Assembly: GCA_916613615.1 (NCBI GenBank)
Contig: OU744730.1
Coordinates: 24,933,406 to 24,997,405 of the forward strand
From: Steromphala cineraria
Taxonomy: Eukaryota > Mollusca > Gastropoda > Trochida > Trochidae
DNA length: 64,000 nucleotides
Direction of reading: 5' to 3'
The notes under the pieces were generated by a model, which worked only from the letters and a program-made list of their open reading frames with translations, did no database searches and had not been told where the DNA came from. Shown here one piece after another: positions 23,091 through 35,100 of this stretch. Numbering within the stretch: position 1 is the first letter of the stretch; every line of letters begins with the position of its first letter. Made by a program: the position numbers and the translations under genes.

Positions 23091-24460
23091 AACACATACA
23101 GTTTAACCTTCATTGAACAATAAGGTTGGGATGCATATTATTATCATTTTATTAAGTAATGCCTACCAGATATATATTGTATTAATCGCAGTGCCAACAG
23201 AGAAAGAGCATATAGAACAAAACACTACAAGAATTTTAGTATAAAAAAGTAGCAACATAGATACCGGTATCATTTCCAACTTGCGTTATCATGTTCATTA
23301 CTAAACGGGGCTGATTTAAGTAGTTTATTCAAGATAATTACTGACGTGATATGTCTGACATCATTGAGGTCACACTGCTGATATTGTGACGTCATATATC
23401 AATGAGTATGTCCTCAACGAAACATTTCAAATTAGCAATGTGAAATAATTTAATAGCTCAACAGCATAACATAAAACCCGAGATTAATAAGATAACTGTA
23501 TTTATCATACCTTAATCATTTGAATAGAGCTGTTTTTAGCCAAGTTTGGGTTCAGTAATGACATTTCTTATATGAATTAACCCAAAACTTGTTTGAAAAT
23601 ATAATATTTGGAATTATGTACATGTAATCTGATCAACGTGTTATTTTTGTTGAGTTTGAATATTTGATGTGTTTCTCTTTGGGGTAGATATTTCGGATAT
23701 GATGATGTTTCATAATATTCTTTGGGATTGGTAGATATATGTTATGGTAAGGTAACTCAAAATAGTTATCTCAACATCAAGTTTACTTCTTTCACAGGAA
23801 GGCAGAAACGATTCTGGGTTTGAAAAAAAATCGGGTGTAACTTGCTCAGTTTGCATCTTTGATAAGAGGTAAAACATTACGTTCGGTGCATTATACCTTG
23901 ATGACGTACATTGTTCATGGTATTTTGAAAAGCTTAGTACATTTTTCCTCTGTAAAATCAAAACTCAAGGAACGAATATCGGACACAAAGAATGTCATAA
24001 ATAATTGTATGCATTTATTTACTCCATGTAAATGTGCCATTAAATCAACTTCTCTCATCCAGCATATGCCATTACCATGGTTACAACCACAAGAGATTTG
24101 TAGTGTGTTATCAAAACATATTGCTTTTTACGCCTACTACTTCATGTGTACCTATTAAAAAAAACTTGATATTGGAAGCAAGAACGTTTAATTTCATTCA
24201 TGAGTTGATGTTTGTTTAATTTTAACTAAAATGGTAATTTCAAAAGAATCTAAACGAAATTTTTCTTTTAATTTGAAGATTATCGAGTTATCTGATTCCG
24301 GAATATTGTGGTCGAATTTTATCGATATCCTGTAAAAAAAGATTACTTGCATGGGTGTTAAACGTGTAAAAATGATAGTATTTGTCATAATGAAGACATT
24401 CTGAGAAAAGGAATTTCATTTCATTATCATTTTGGTATTTTACAAAATATCTTGGTCTTG

Positions 24461-25460
24461 CTTTCGTTTATCGACATTCCAATCAAACACATTCTCAAGA
24501 CGAAGTGTTTTATTCAAGATTATCCAACTATTATTTTGGCGAAAATGCCATGGATTTGAAAATTAAATATATTTATACAAGGGTCCTAAGAACATTGATT
24601 AAATTGATTCAAGTATGAACACCAACACAAATGCAAGCAATACACTGAAGAGTCATTGAAAGGTTTTACACCTTATGATAACCTGACTCTCTAATCACAT
24701 TGTTCCTAACAAATCGATATCTGCAATGTCAATAAATTCTGCTGAAGTAATGTTCACAAACCATAAACCCAAGGAGCCTCTTCCTAATGGGTCGATCTAA
24801 ATGTACTTGACAGAGTCAACATTTCTTCTATAACTGCGTAGTTATCAATCAATATTTCAGATGATTTAAGTTTTTAGATGCATTTGCTTGTCTGATTTAA
24901 AACAACCACTTGTTCACGTTTGACTGAATATCAATTTACATTAACTGCATCATTCTATTTGACACAGGTTCTAACAAAATACGGAAAAAAACTTATGACG
25001 AACGTTCATGGTATATCTAACCCCAGAGGCCTATTGTAAATAATGTTTAAAGCTGTATGCTGGAACATGTAAATTTCATCATCACAGTTATGACGAAATA
25101 TGATAAAAAGCTTTTGACTTAAACTTCAGGACAAAGAAATGTTTAAGTGAAAAGTTCTTTGTCACGTTGTATGCAATATGTAAGCTTATACGACTTGTAT
25201 GTAAGGAAGATAAAGCAGAACTTTTAACCAACAGCAAACAAATGGTAGTTCAAATTTTAGTTTTCTGCTGAAGATTAACTTTGATGTTTATCGTCTACGA
25301 TATATACTGCTCTTATTTCAAATTGTCAAGCCATGAAACAGTTTAACTGGCCGAATATAAAATGTATATATGAATAAAAATATATAATCCTTTTTTAACT
25401 GTCTCTCAAAGTGAAAAACGTATCTTTTGATATCAATGACGTTTGTGCCATGGTGAATCA
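24461..25460. repeat. Duplicate of 2740-3470
   Basis: Collinear with the earlier block over about 700-1000 bases with indels; key words are listed at 2740. No coding frame is conserved. Confidence 0.55.
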
Positions 25461-25521
25461 AGCTTTGCAGCAACAGAGATTATGTTGATAATTTGGATTT
25501 GTATATATTCTATTAAAAGTA

Positions 25522-25735
25522 TCTATTGATTTGTCTTTTCGATATCGTATTATATATATATCATATCATTATCATAAGGAGCCTCACTTCATAATCAACG
25601 TGACAGCTGACATTCAAAACTAACCTGAAGAAGCCAACATGGCTGAAAGCGCTAGTTAGTTAATATGAATGTGTTTATGATCCCAATATATATACATATG
25701 ATATATATATATGACAAATCAATAGATATATCAAT
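25522..25735. mobile_element. Small MITE with TATCTATTGATTTGTC ends
   Basis: The left end TATCTATTGATTTGTC and right end GACAAATCAATAGATA are inverted repeats about 200 bases apart, with AT-dinucleotide runs inside. The interior includes CCTGAAGAAGCCAACATGGC. Family not recognised. Confidence 0.6.
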
Positions 25736-25752
25736 ATATATATATATATCAG
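25680..25752. repeat. AT-dinucleotide microsatellite
   Basis: Runs of TATATA interrupted by CATATG and by the MITE end. Confidence 0.7.
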
Positions 25753-26301
25753 ACTCTCTGATGATACCATTGAAACATGTGTCATTTTTTTATCTTTTGA
25801 TTATGTAAAATTGTATACTACTAAACTTATCGTATATTTCGTTATAAGTAAAGAATAATCAACCTAATCTCAGGTCTGTGTGCAAAGCCAATAATCCAAA
25901 AGTAATAGGATTGACAAGAACACACGTGTCAATATTTAATTAGAGCGGGATACAGACATTTTTGGGTCGATATTGCTCTGGTTTCATATGGATATACCAT
26001 GATAGCACACCTTCTTGTTAGCCAGAGAAGTATTCGTTTGTATAATGAAAATAAGTGTATTTGTACTTGCTGTCTTATGGCAGACATTGGTGTTTTTTGT
26101 CATTTCATTTCCATGATTGATAAACATTATACATATTGGGGAAATATATGTTTAATGTGTAAACCTTAAGTTAGGATATTTAAAAAAATTCAAATATAAA
26201 ACAAACATTCCAAATACGCAGATGAAGTTTTAAGAATGTACAGACTAAACCATTTGAAAGTGTTGTTAAATACTTACTATCCGTGAAAACACTTGATGAC
26301 T

Positions 26302-26553
26302 TTAAAGAGGCAGTAGCACGTTTTTTTAGGGAACATAAGTGATGACAGGAAAATGAAAATAAAGGCTTCCAATTGAAAAACTATCAAAACTAAATGAAGC
26401 AGTAATAAATCATATATATAATGTTAAGTTCAGACATGTGATTCCTGTTTCTTACAATAATACATTTAGCAATAACTTTAATTTAATTATTATTATCAAT
26501 TATCAGTAAAAATATATAATATAATGTTTTTAAACGTGCAACTGTCCCTTTAA
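26302..26553 (-). mobile_element. TTAA-MITE copy 5, internally deleted
   Basis: Ends TTAAAGAGGCAGTAGCACG and CGTGCAACTGTCCCTTTAA, about 250 bases instead of about 360. The middle part of the family sequence is missing. It lies 163 bases from copy 6 in opposite orientation. Confidence 0.8.
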
Positions 26554-26716
26554 CATGAATACAAGTTATATAACCAATCAAACATTATCAACTCGTGACA
26601 ATAGGTCTGGCTGTTTTTGAGAATTTTCCAAAATTACGTTTGAGTGATTTCCGCGTCATTGTCAGGTTTTCGATCAAATCGACCTTACTGTTGTCACTGT
26701 ACGAAGCCGATAAGCT

Positions 26717-27079
26717 TTAAAGGGGCAGTAGCACGTTTTTTGATAATTTCATATTTTGAATATTTTGCTGATAATTGTAAGTTATTGCTAAATGTATTAT
26801 ATTGACAGTGTCAACAATCTCATTAGACAAGCCAATCATCCATAGTCAGAGGACAAAGTATGAAGATTCACATAAAATCCATTGGCGGCCATTTTTATGA
26901 ACACCTTTCATTCATTTTGTGTAAGAAAAATGAATCGCATGGCTAAACTTTACGTTATATATTTGAATTATTACTGCTCAATTTAGTTTGAATAAATTTT
27001 CTTTCATTTGGAACCATTTATTTTCATTTTCCTGACATCACCTTATGTTTCCCCTAAAAACGTGCTACTGCCCCTTTAA
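26717..27079 (+). mobile_element. TTAA-MITE copy 6
   Basis: Full-length: TTAAAGGGGCAGTAGCACG to CGTGCTACTGCCCCTTTAA. Interior as in copies 1, 3 and 7. Confidence 0.9.
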
Positions 27080-28189
27080 ATGATAATTTCCTGCATCAGT
27101 CGATACTTCCCGGTCAGCTGAAGCTAATGGTAAAGTTTGGTATATATGACCCCTGACAACTCACAAATGGCTCTTTAAGGGCAGGGAAGTCAACCTTGAA
27201 CTATTCCAGACACATACATCGCATGTCAAGATCAGTTCATACCCAAGGACATATCGTGTTACCTATATGCGTGCAGATTGATGACTTCTGGTGCTAAATA
27301 CTTAATATTAATATTAAAAGTTCAGGATTCGAACCTTGAAGAATGACTGGGTTATGTTCCTTAAAACTGATGCTAGTATAGAAAATTACCTTCATAGAAA
27401 CGCAGGTGAACTGAACTGATAGTTTTTTAGATATAGGTATAAATATATTCAAGGCTTTTGTCATTGTTTGCTATATCTTAGTAGATGTATTTTAACATAA
27501 ACAACAAGTTAGTATCAGCTACGGCCACTTAGTCATGAAAACTATATACTCATATACGGCTTGGTATGAAAACATACTTTTAACAAGTGTGCACTTATAT
27601 GATTAATACCGGGACTTCAAAATACGTTATATTATGAATCCTAACCTAATGTTTGAGCAAACGTTTTTAAATGATGCCAAAATGAAGTTTCTATATGAAA
27701 ATATACATTAGGTTGCGAAAATATTGACGGCCTATTGATGATATACAGTGTAAGTCAAGTATGATAACTGCACAACTTCTACTCACACTACTACTATTTT
27801 AGAACTATCGTTACTTACACCTAAAAAAATATTATATTAATATATATTATATTTATTTCACAACCATTTCCACTAAATTATCGATTTAACTTAAGTACCA
27901 TAGATATTACATCTTAAGGTTACTTTGCAGAAGTATTGTATTACAAAAATATCAATATATCAATACCATGTCAAACGTTAATATTATTGGATTCTCAATT
28001 ATATTTTCAATCTTAGTAATTCAGCAACATGATTTAATTTTGATATTTTTTAAAGATCTATAATAAATTTCTGTGGTGAAACGTTTCACTGCGAGTAATA
28101 TTCATTACTGGAAAGGATACAAGAATTAATATACGAAAACAAGTATTGTTTATATATTTCTATTTCTTACACGAAAATTGCTTCTTTAA

Positions 28190-28320
28190 CCTTTGATTGA
28201 GTCTATACTTCTTTAAGTAAGCACTAGTGCGCTTTCCCAAATATCCCGCTGAGATGCTTTTGCAGTAGTAATAGGATTAAGAGGATTCGTCATGCTAGTG
28301 TCTAATTAAGATGAAGAATG
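28190..28320. repeat. Duplicated block B, copy 4 (diverged)
   Basis: Contains CTTTCCCAAA, GCTGAGATGCTTTT and AGTAGTAATAGGATTAA, aligning with 10170 and 19230. The three positions are about 9.06 and 8.96 kb apart. A further weak match (AAAAGTAATAGGATTGACA) occurs at about 25896. Confidence 0.5.
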
Positions 28321-28448
28321 GAAATCTATACTGGGAAGATTCTATTCTAGACTCTCAGCCTAACATCGCCACCTATGTGTATGGCGGTTTCAGTGTTTCT
28401 TTGTAATGTTAGGCATTCTCCTTTTATAAACCACAATAATATCAATAT

Positions 28449-28515
<67 letters not shown>

Positions 28516-28516
28516 A
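28449..28516. repeat. (GAT)n microsatellite at the LINE 3' end
   Basis: About 22 perfect GAT/ATG triplets. On the minus strand it directly follows AATAAAATGTTTTT, so it may have grown from the trinucleotide tail of the LINE at 28517-30685. The serine-run ORF over it is an artefact. Confidence 0.85.
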
Positions 28517-30685
28517 AAAACATTTTATTGTAAAAATCACTAGTTTTCGCGTATTGATTTAAACATATTTTATTCACGATGAAAGGATTGGGTACAAGTT
28601 ATCCAACTTAGTGAAACCCTCTCCTATGTACAGTGCTGACATGAGATGTTGAAAATCAATATATGTACAATGATATATACAAAGAAAACAGAGGAAGAAA
28701 TATATAGAATACATATACATGTATAGAAAACTAAGGGGAAAAGTAAGCTTTTCTTTCAGTTATCAAATCTTTTTGACTTGGAGATATACATGTGAACTTC
28801 TTTAAAAATATTAATGTTGTCATTGTAGGTTAGATCTGCGCTGCCATATAATATTAAATCTGAATTAACTAGTACTCTGTTAAAACATATTCTTTCGATA
28901 TTTCGAAGCATTGCATGCCTTAAATCTGAATATAATATACATTCCATAAAATAATGTTTGGAATTTTCATAAGATAACTTACATTTATACATTGGAGTAT
29001 CTTCTAGGCCAATTTGGAATAAATCGCTCTTTAATTTGCTGTTGGAATATCTCAATTGGGTATGAATTACGTTTAATCTTCGTTTACCAAATGAAAAATA
29101 AGGCGGTGCTTTGGGCTTCTTTGGACATATATGAGACTGGAAAGTAGTGAGGGTGCCACATTCTCTGATATGATAAGGGAGATTATTCCAAAGTTGGGAT
29201 GTTGATGGAAGAAATGATTGACTGTAAAGCTTTGTGCGAGAAAAAGACAAGGAGAGATCACGGACATTTCTAAGATTATAATTAATTTTGTCCTTGATGA
29301 AACTGATTGAGGCATAAGGTCACATAAGTAGGATGGGGCATTACCATTATATATTTTATAAAATAAGGATAATTTTCGATACTGCCGTCGTTCTTTTAAA
29401 GGTTGCCATGCTGTCTCAAATGTCAATGAATCACGGGCAGCATATTTAGGGAGGCCAGTAACTATTCCGGCAGCTTCGAACTGTACCTTTTCAATTTTAT
29501 CTGCTAAATCTGATGAGCAACCGTCCCATAGTTCACAAGCATATTCAAGATGCAGTCTTATAAAAACAACGTAGATTTTGTTCAAAGTATCTCTATTTAA
29601 CATGAATTTCAATTTTCTCATCGACGAAACCATCAAGGAGGTTGTTTTCACAATGTTGTTAATATGAGTGTTCCATTTACAATCAGACGAGAATGTTATT
29701 CAAAGATGTTTATGGTTTTTTTTCAAAGGTAACATTCTAATTTAGAAATTTCAAGTTGAGAGTCATATTGTGATTTTTTATACTGAAGAGGACGGCCTCC
29801 GTTTTGCTTGGATTGTAGGTAACAAGCCATCGCTCTGCCCAACTAGTCAAAATTTGAAGATTTCTATTCAAAGTATCTTGCATGAGTTTATGGTTAATTG
29901 ATAAAAACCCATTGATGTATCATCTGCAAACAAGCGTGCGACACAATCTTATTTGTCTGCAATATCATTTACATAAACAATGAAGAGAAAAGGACCAAGG
30001 ACGGATCCTTGTGGTACACCGGCAGATACGACATGTTCATTCGATAAAGAACCATTTACAAAAACCCTCTGTGTTCTATTACTAAGATAACATTGTATCC
30101 ATTTAAAGGGGCAGTAGCACGTTTTTTGATAATTTTATATTTTTAAATTTTCACTGATAAGTGTAAGTTAATGCTAAATGTATTATTTTGACAGTGTCAA
30201 AAATCTCATTACACAAGTCAATCATCCATAGTCGGAGGACAAAGTATGAAGATTCACATAAAACCCATTGGCGGCCATTTTTGTGTGAACACCTTTAATT
30301 CAAGAAAAAGGAATCGCATGGCTAAATTTTACGTTATATATTTGAATTATTACTGCTCCATTTAGTTTAAATCCATTGTCTTTCAATTGGAACCATTAAT
30401 TTTCATTTTCTTGACATCACCTTATATCCCCCTAAAAACGTGCTACTGCCCCTTTAAGGAGGTCATTACCAATACCATAATTTCTTAATTTGTGTAGTAA
30501 ACCTTTGTGCCAAACTCTGTCAAAAGCGTTTGATACATCGCAAAATACCATGCAGTAATCTTCACGTTTATCTAAGGCATAGCAAATATTGTTGTATAGC
30601 TCTATCAACTGGTGTGTCGTGGAATGTCCAACTTGGAAACCAGATTGATATTTGTATAAAAGTTGATAAAAATCACAATAAAGAA
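28517..30685 (-). mobile_element. Degenerate LINE with reverse transcriptase, split by a MITE
   Basis: Minus-strand translation shows the RT domain of a CR1/Jockey-like non-LTR element in order: YQSGFQVGHSTTHQL and CDVSNAFDRVWHKGLL (motif A) at about 30650-30470; SAGVPQGSVLGPFLF, then FADDTS (catalytic motif C), at about 30040-29930; the thumb and C-terminal region from 29651 to 28756 (IYVVFIRLHLEYACELWDG, LSLFKIYNG-type sequence, SFLPSTSQLWNNLP, then YKCKLS and HYFMECILYSDLR). Several frameshifts and stops separate these pieces, so it is dead. The N-terminal endonuclease is absent, which makes the copy 5'-truncated. Confidence 0.92.
30103..30457 (+). mobile_element. TTAA-MITE copy 7, inserted inside the LINE RT
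   Basis: TTAAAGGGGCAGTAGCACG to CGTGCTACTGCCCCTTTAA. Removing the element and one TTAA joins the LINE codons in frame on the minus strand (GNDLL before the break, KWIQC after it). The target was therefore a single TTAA and the element inserted precisely, as piggyBac-type elements do. Confidence 0.93.
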
Positions 30686-30851
30686 ATTGTTATTTAGTTG
30701 ATCTTGACAAAATATACATTGGCAAGTGTACATTTAATGGAGGATACTACGACTTTACAATCAATAAATTTGAAATACTCCTGCACACAAACTGCCTAAC
30801 AAACATAACATCATCTATTGTCACTGACGTTATACAAATATAACTATTGTC

Positions 30852-30893
30852 ATGAAACTTACTGCTGCTTCTTCTTCTTCTACTTCTTCTACA

Positions 30894-30942
<49 letters not shown>

Positions 30943-31100
30943 TTATTATTATTACTACTACTACTACTACTACTACTATTACAACTACTTCTACTTCAAC
31001 TTCTTCTTCTACTACTACTACTACTACTGCTACTGCTACTACTTCTCCTTCAACTAGTACTTCTCTTTCAATTAGTACTACTACTATATACACTACTACC

Positions 31101-31131
<31 letters not shown>

Positions 31132-31228
31132 ATACTACTACTACTTCTCCTTCAACTACTACTACTACTTCTCCTTCAACTCGTACTTCTCCTTCAATTA
31201 GTACTACTACTATATACACTACTACCAA

Positions 31229-31261
<33 letters not shown>

Positions 31262-31538
31262 CAATACTACTACTACTTCTCCTTCAACTACTACTACTAC
31301 TTCTCCTTCAACTCGTACTTCTCCTTCAATTAGTACTACTACTACTACTACCAATACTACAGCTACTACTACTACTTTTACTACTACTACTGCTGCTGCT
31401 ACTACTCCTACTACTCCTTCTTCAACTACTACTGCTACAACTACTACTACTGCTACAACTACTACTACTGCTACAACTACTACTACCACCAATACAACTA
31501 CTAAGTACTATGCAACATCAACTAGATATATATGTTGA
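30852..31538 (+). repeat. Long ACT/TAC triplet array with higher-order structure
   Basis: About 640 bases of ACT/TAC triplets interspersed with TCTCCTTCAACT and TATATACACTACTACCAAT. The segment from about 31045 to 31345 is a higher-order repeat of roughly 120-130 bases, about 2.5 copies. It is open on the plus strand (228 codons, Thr/Ser-rich, with SPST and IYTTTN words) and also on the minus strand (Val-rich), as expected of any stop-free triplet array. No signal peptide or acceptable gene context was seen, so a microsatellite is preferred over a mucin-like gene. Confidence 0.85.
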
Positions 31539-32019
31539 TATGAACACGAATACTTCTACAGCTTCAACTGTTATCGATTTATGCAACTTGACCACTGCTG
31601 TTACATCTACTAGTATTGGTTATCGGTACGAGTACGTGTTAATAATGCTAATGAAACAAGGTCGCTTAGTCGGACAAATTCCTATCTTACATTGCTTACA
31701 AAATCTATAGGTCAACAAGTTTTCATGTTTTCCAACACTTTTCTGACATAATTTGTTTCAACATTTACGTTTTTATCTTTAGTTATGTAATTTGTTTACG
31801 TACGCAAATTATCTCAGATAGTAAAATGCATTCATATCTGAAAACACTTTTATAACATTAATCGAATGTGTTAAATTTCGTTTGTTTTTTAAATAATAGA
31901 AGATGTAAACAAATGCTTTCTCTCTTTTGCATTTTCCCCACCGGTTACATCAAGCAATGTATTCTCTACAATGATTTCTCCCTTCTCTTTTTCTTCAAGG
32001 ATCGATCCCTCGATTCAGC

Positions 32020-32142
32020 ATGTATTCGCCGACAGAGGTCGCTACGACGCTGATGTTGATGTCTGAATTAGACGAAAAAGATGCGATTAGACTCCTAAAA
32101 TCGTCGGCTGGGATTTACTCCGACCAATTATTTTCCATGGAG
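32020..32142 (+). CDS. Ankyrin gene exon 1 (residues 1-41)
   Basis: ATG at 32020, then 41 codons beginning MYSPTEVATTLMLMSELDEK; donor GTATAAGT. A pyrimidine-rich stretch ending TTCTTCAAG lies about 20 bases upstream of the ATG, so a further noncoding 5' exon is possible. No earlier in-frame ATG was chosen because the upstream sequence is not codon-like. Confidence 0.85.
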
Positions 32143-35100
32143 GTATAAGTTGTCACCCAATCGCACCGAATTCCTCTCATTATGAGCACATATATGTTGT
32201 GGTTTGTCCATTGTTGCTATATCACACGGTTCCGATATGGTGCCAGACTTTGGTAAATGTCTGTGACGGTACGATATAGGCTTTGTAAACGTTTAATCAC
32301 ATGTATTTCAATGTAAACCTATCATTAATTATGCATTTTGTTATTTAACCACTTGGAATTTGAGTTTTGACACATATTTTGTTAGGTACAAGGCAGAAAC
32401 TATAGGTAAATATATGCAGATATTGTTCAAACAGTAAATATCTTATATATTGCATAGATTTTAGCTATGAATCATGTGTTGTATCACAGAAGTAATGTAG
32501 GTCATCTCAGATATGTGGATCAAAATTAGCTTGCCATTTCATAATAAATGAATGTGTGTGATAATGCACATGACATTAATAACAGTAAGTTTGCATTCCA
32601 TATTCATAAAAAAAAATTCAGAAATTATTTTTCAGAAAATGACACAATTCACAATTGAATGGTATAAACTAAAATGTTACACATGTATTGTTTACAACAT
32701 GATAGGTCAACACTTATGTAACAAAAGTGACATTATTTTGAAACCTTTTAATTACCATAAACAGAAACAATGAATACTAAATGCGAGTATCAGCAACAGC
32801 TTGTATATGTCATTAGATCACCGATAACATTGGAACATGTGAATTCAACAACAAAATCTGTGTCAATCGACAATCATTAGGTGTTTTTTTTTTTCCTAAA
32901 TAGTTATCTCTGTTACTTGACATATTTCATAATTTTCTATAAAGGTTTCACCAAGGATTTTTATACAGATGTAATTCCTTGGTTTCACTTTTGAGGCAAA
33001 AATGTTCTGCACTCTACAAAACATCTATGAAAATTAACAGTTTTCATAAAAGATACAATCTTGGATCAGGTTTTCATTATGTTTCCTATGTATGATAAGA
33101 GGACTAAGTGTAACATTTAATTTATACAAATGTTCAAGGTAAGGCATAGAAGCTGCAGGTAATAGGGACCATTTCCTATTTACCGTATTTCCTCGAATAG
33201 ACGCCCCTGGCGTGTATTTATTCATAACCCCTTTACCCCCGGCGTGTATTCGAGGCCGGCGTCTATTTTTTAGTAGGAAACAAATATTATAGATGGTGTA
33301 AATGGAGAATACTTTATTTCAATTCAACTACAGGAGCATTAATTAATCAACTCATCACTCGGCATTAATTGGAGACCCGGCATCTATTCAAGACCCGGCG
33401 TGTATTTACTTAAAACAGTCATACCCCCGGCGTCTATTCGAGAACTGGCGTCTATTTGAGGAAATACGGTAGTTGACTAGTTGTTACAGGTAGCAGTGCA
33501 ATCTTTCAGTTAAAAAATGCAACATTGTATGGTCTATATTGCACTTCATGTACGGGATCTACTATTCGAGTATTCTTTACAAAATGTCTATCACGTTTCA
33601 GTCATTCCATTAATAAGAGACAAGCCATTGGCAGACTGTGCTTAAAACATGACACCTTCCTCTGCAACTATGAGTAATTAGGACATGTAATTGGGACATG
33701 TTATTGGGACATGCAATGAGTCTGCACTCTCTAAGAACATATTGCATCAATTTTTTTGTCATAAATCACAGATAGGAAAAAATATTACCAAAAATATGCT
33801 TAAGTCCTTATAAACTTCAATTATCATTAGATTGAGCTTTTAATAGCACCCTTGCTTATTCATTAAACATTATGCATCCCTACAGATAAACATTTTGTGT
33901 TACTAAAGTTATTTTTTGCAGTCAAGGGTATTTTTCTCCTCTTTAATGAATGTGAAAGATCCAAATCAAAGCACAAGAAATAACAATTATTTAAGTTTGT
34001 TGCAACAGTATGTTATTGGTATTCAATAGTGTTAATTAAATGTTCCAAACTTTCCAAAATGACTGTTAATGAAATGTCTCTATATTTATCCTTAGACTGA
34101 TTATTAAATATGCAATATCTGATGTTCATTAATAGTTAACACCATCTGTGTTCAAACGACATGTAATGTTATCAACATGTAATGTATAGTACACTAAATA
34201 GGGCAACCAAAAGCTATATGAAAAGGTTTAGATTTATACTCGTCATTTAGAAATGCATGATTTAATTCTTCTCTTATGCTTTTTTACTTTTGCTGAAAAT
34301 TGTAATTCAATGGTAATTAGTTCAGTAAGTGTGACCATTTTGAGGCATAGAGAAACACAGTTATATTATTTTGATTTTTTATGCTTAAGTCCCTAGGGCA
34401 ACATATCACTTTTTCATTGTGACGTCATGTTTTATATAATGCTGTGATGTCATAGTTCCCCTATGACGTCGCTTTCCTCATGGGCAGTCAGCGGCTAGTC
34501 CGCCAATGCTGAGAAGTAGATTTTGAGTAATTTCTTTAATTTCGCCACAATGGTAATACCGGTAAACAGAATATTATTTTTGTGCCAATGACATACTATG
34601 TTTAATACACTTTTGCCTTAATATAAATTATCGCTCACTCTCGCTCGGAAAATACTATTATTTAGGCACTCCTGTCAAAAACATGGTATATCATTCACAC
34701 TCATATAATATCCTCTAAATATTATTGATTGTCTTAATGTGGCATTTAGGGATGCTGAGTGGCATGCCAAAGAAAATGAATCTGTTCTGGATAAGAACTA
34801 TGCTTTTTAGCTCATCTGGCCTGTAAGGCCTGATGGGCTTATGGCATGGCATGGTGTCCAGCGTTCATTCGTCTATAAACTTTGTGGAATATCAACTTCT
34901 CCAGAAGGTCTAGAAAGCTGAAACTTGGTATACAGACGCCTTGACTATTGAGGATTAAAATTTGTAGCTTTGGTGGCCCCTAATAAGGGCCACAGGGGCC
35001 ACAAACTTAAAAACCTATTTTCATCTTCTTTTCCAGAACCATAAGGCCTAGAAAGCTAAAATTTTGTGTACAGACTCCTTGACTATTGAGGATCATAAAT

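Noticed and set aside
28347..28577. 76-residue minus-strand ORF with a serine run
   Set aside because: Translation of the GAT microsatellite.
30830..31492. 220-residue Val-rich minus-strand ORF
   Set aside because: Translation of a stop-free triplet repeat; no real protein features.
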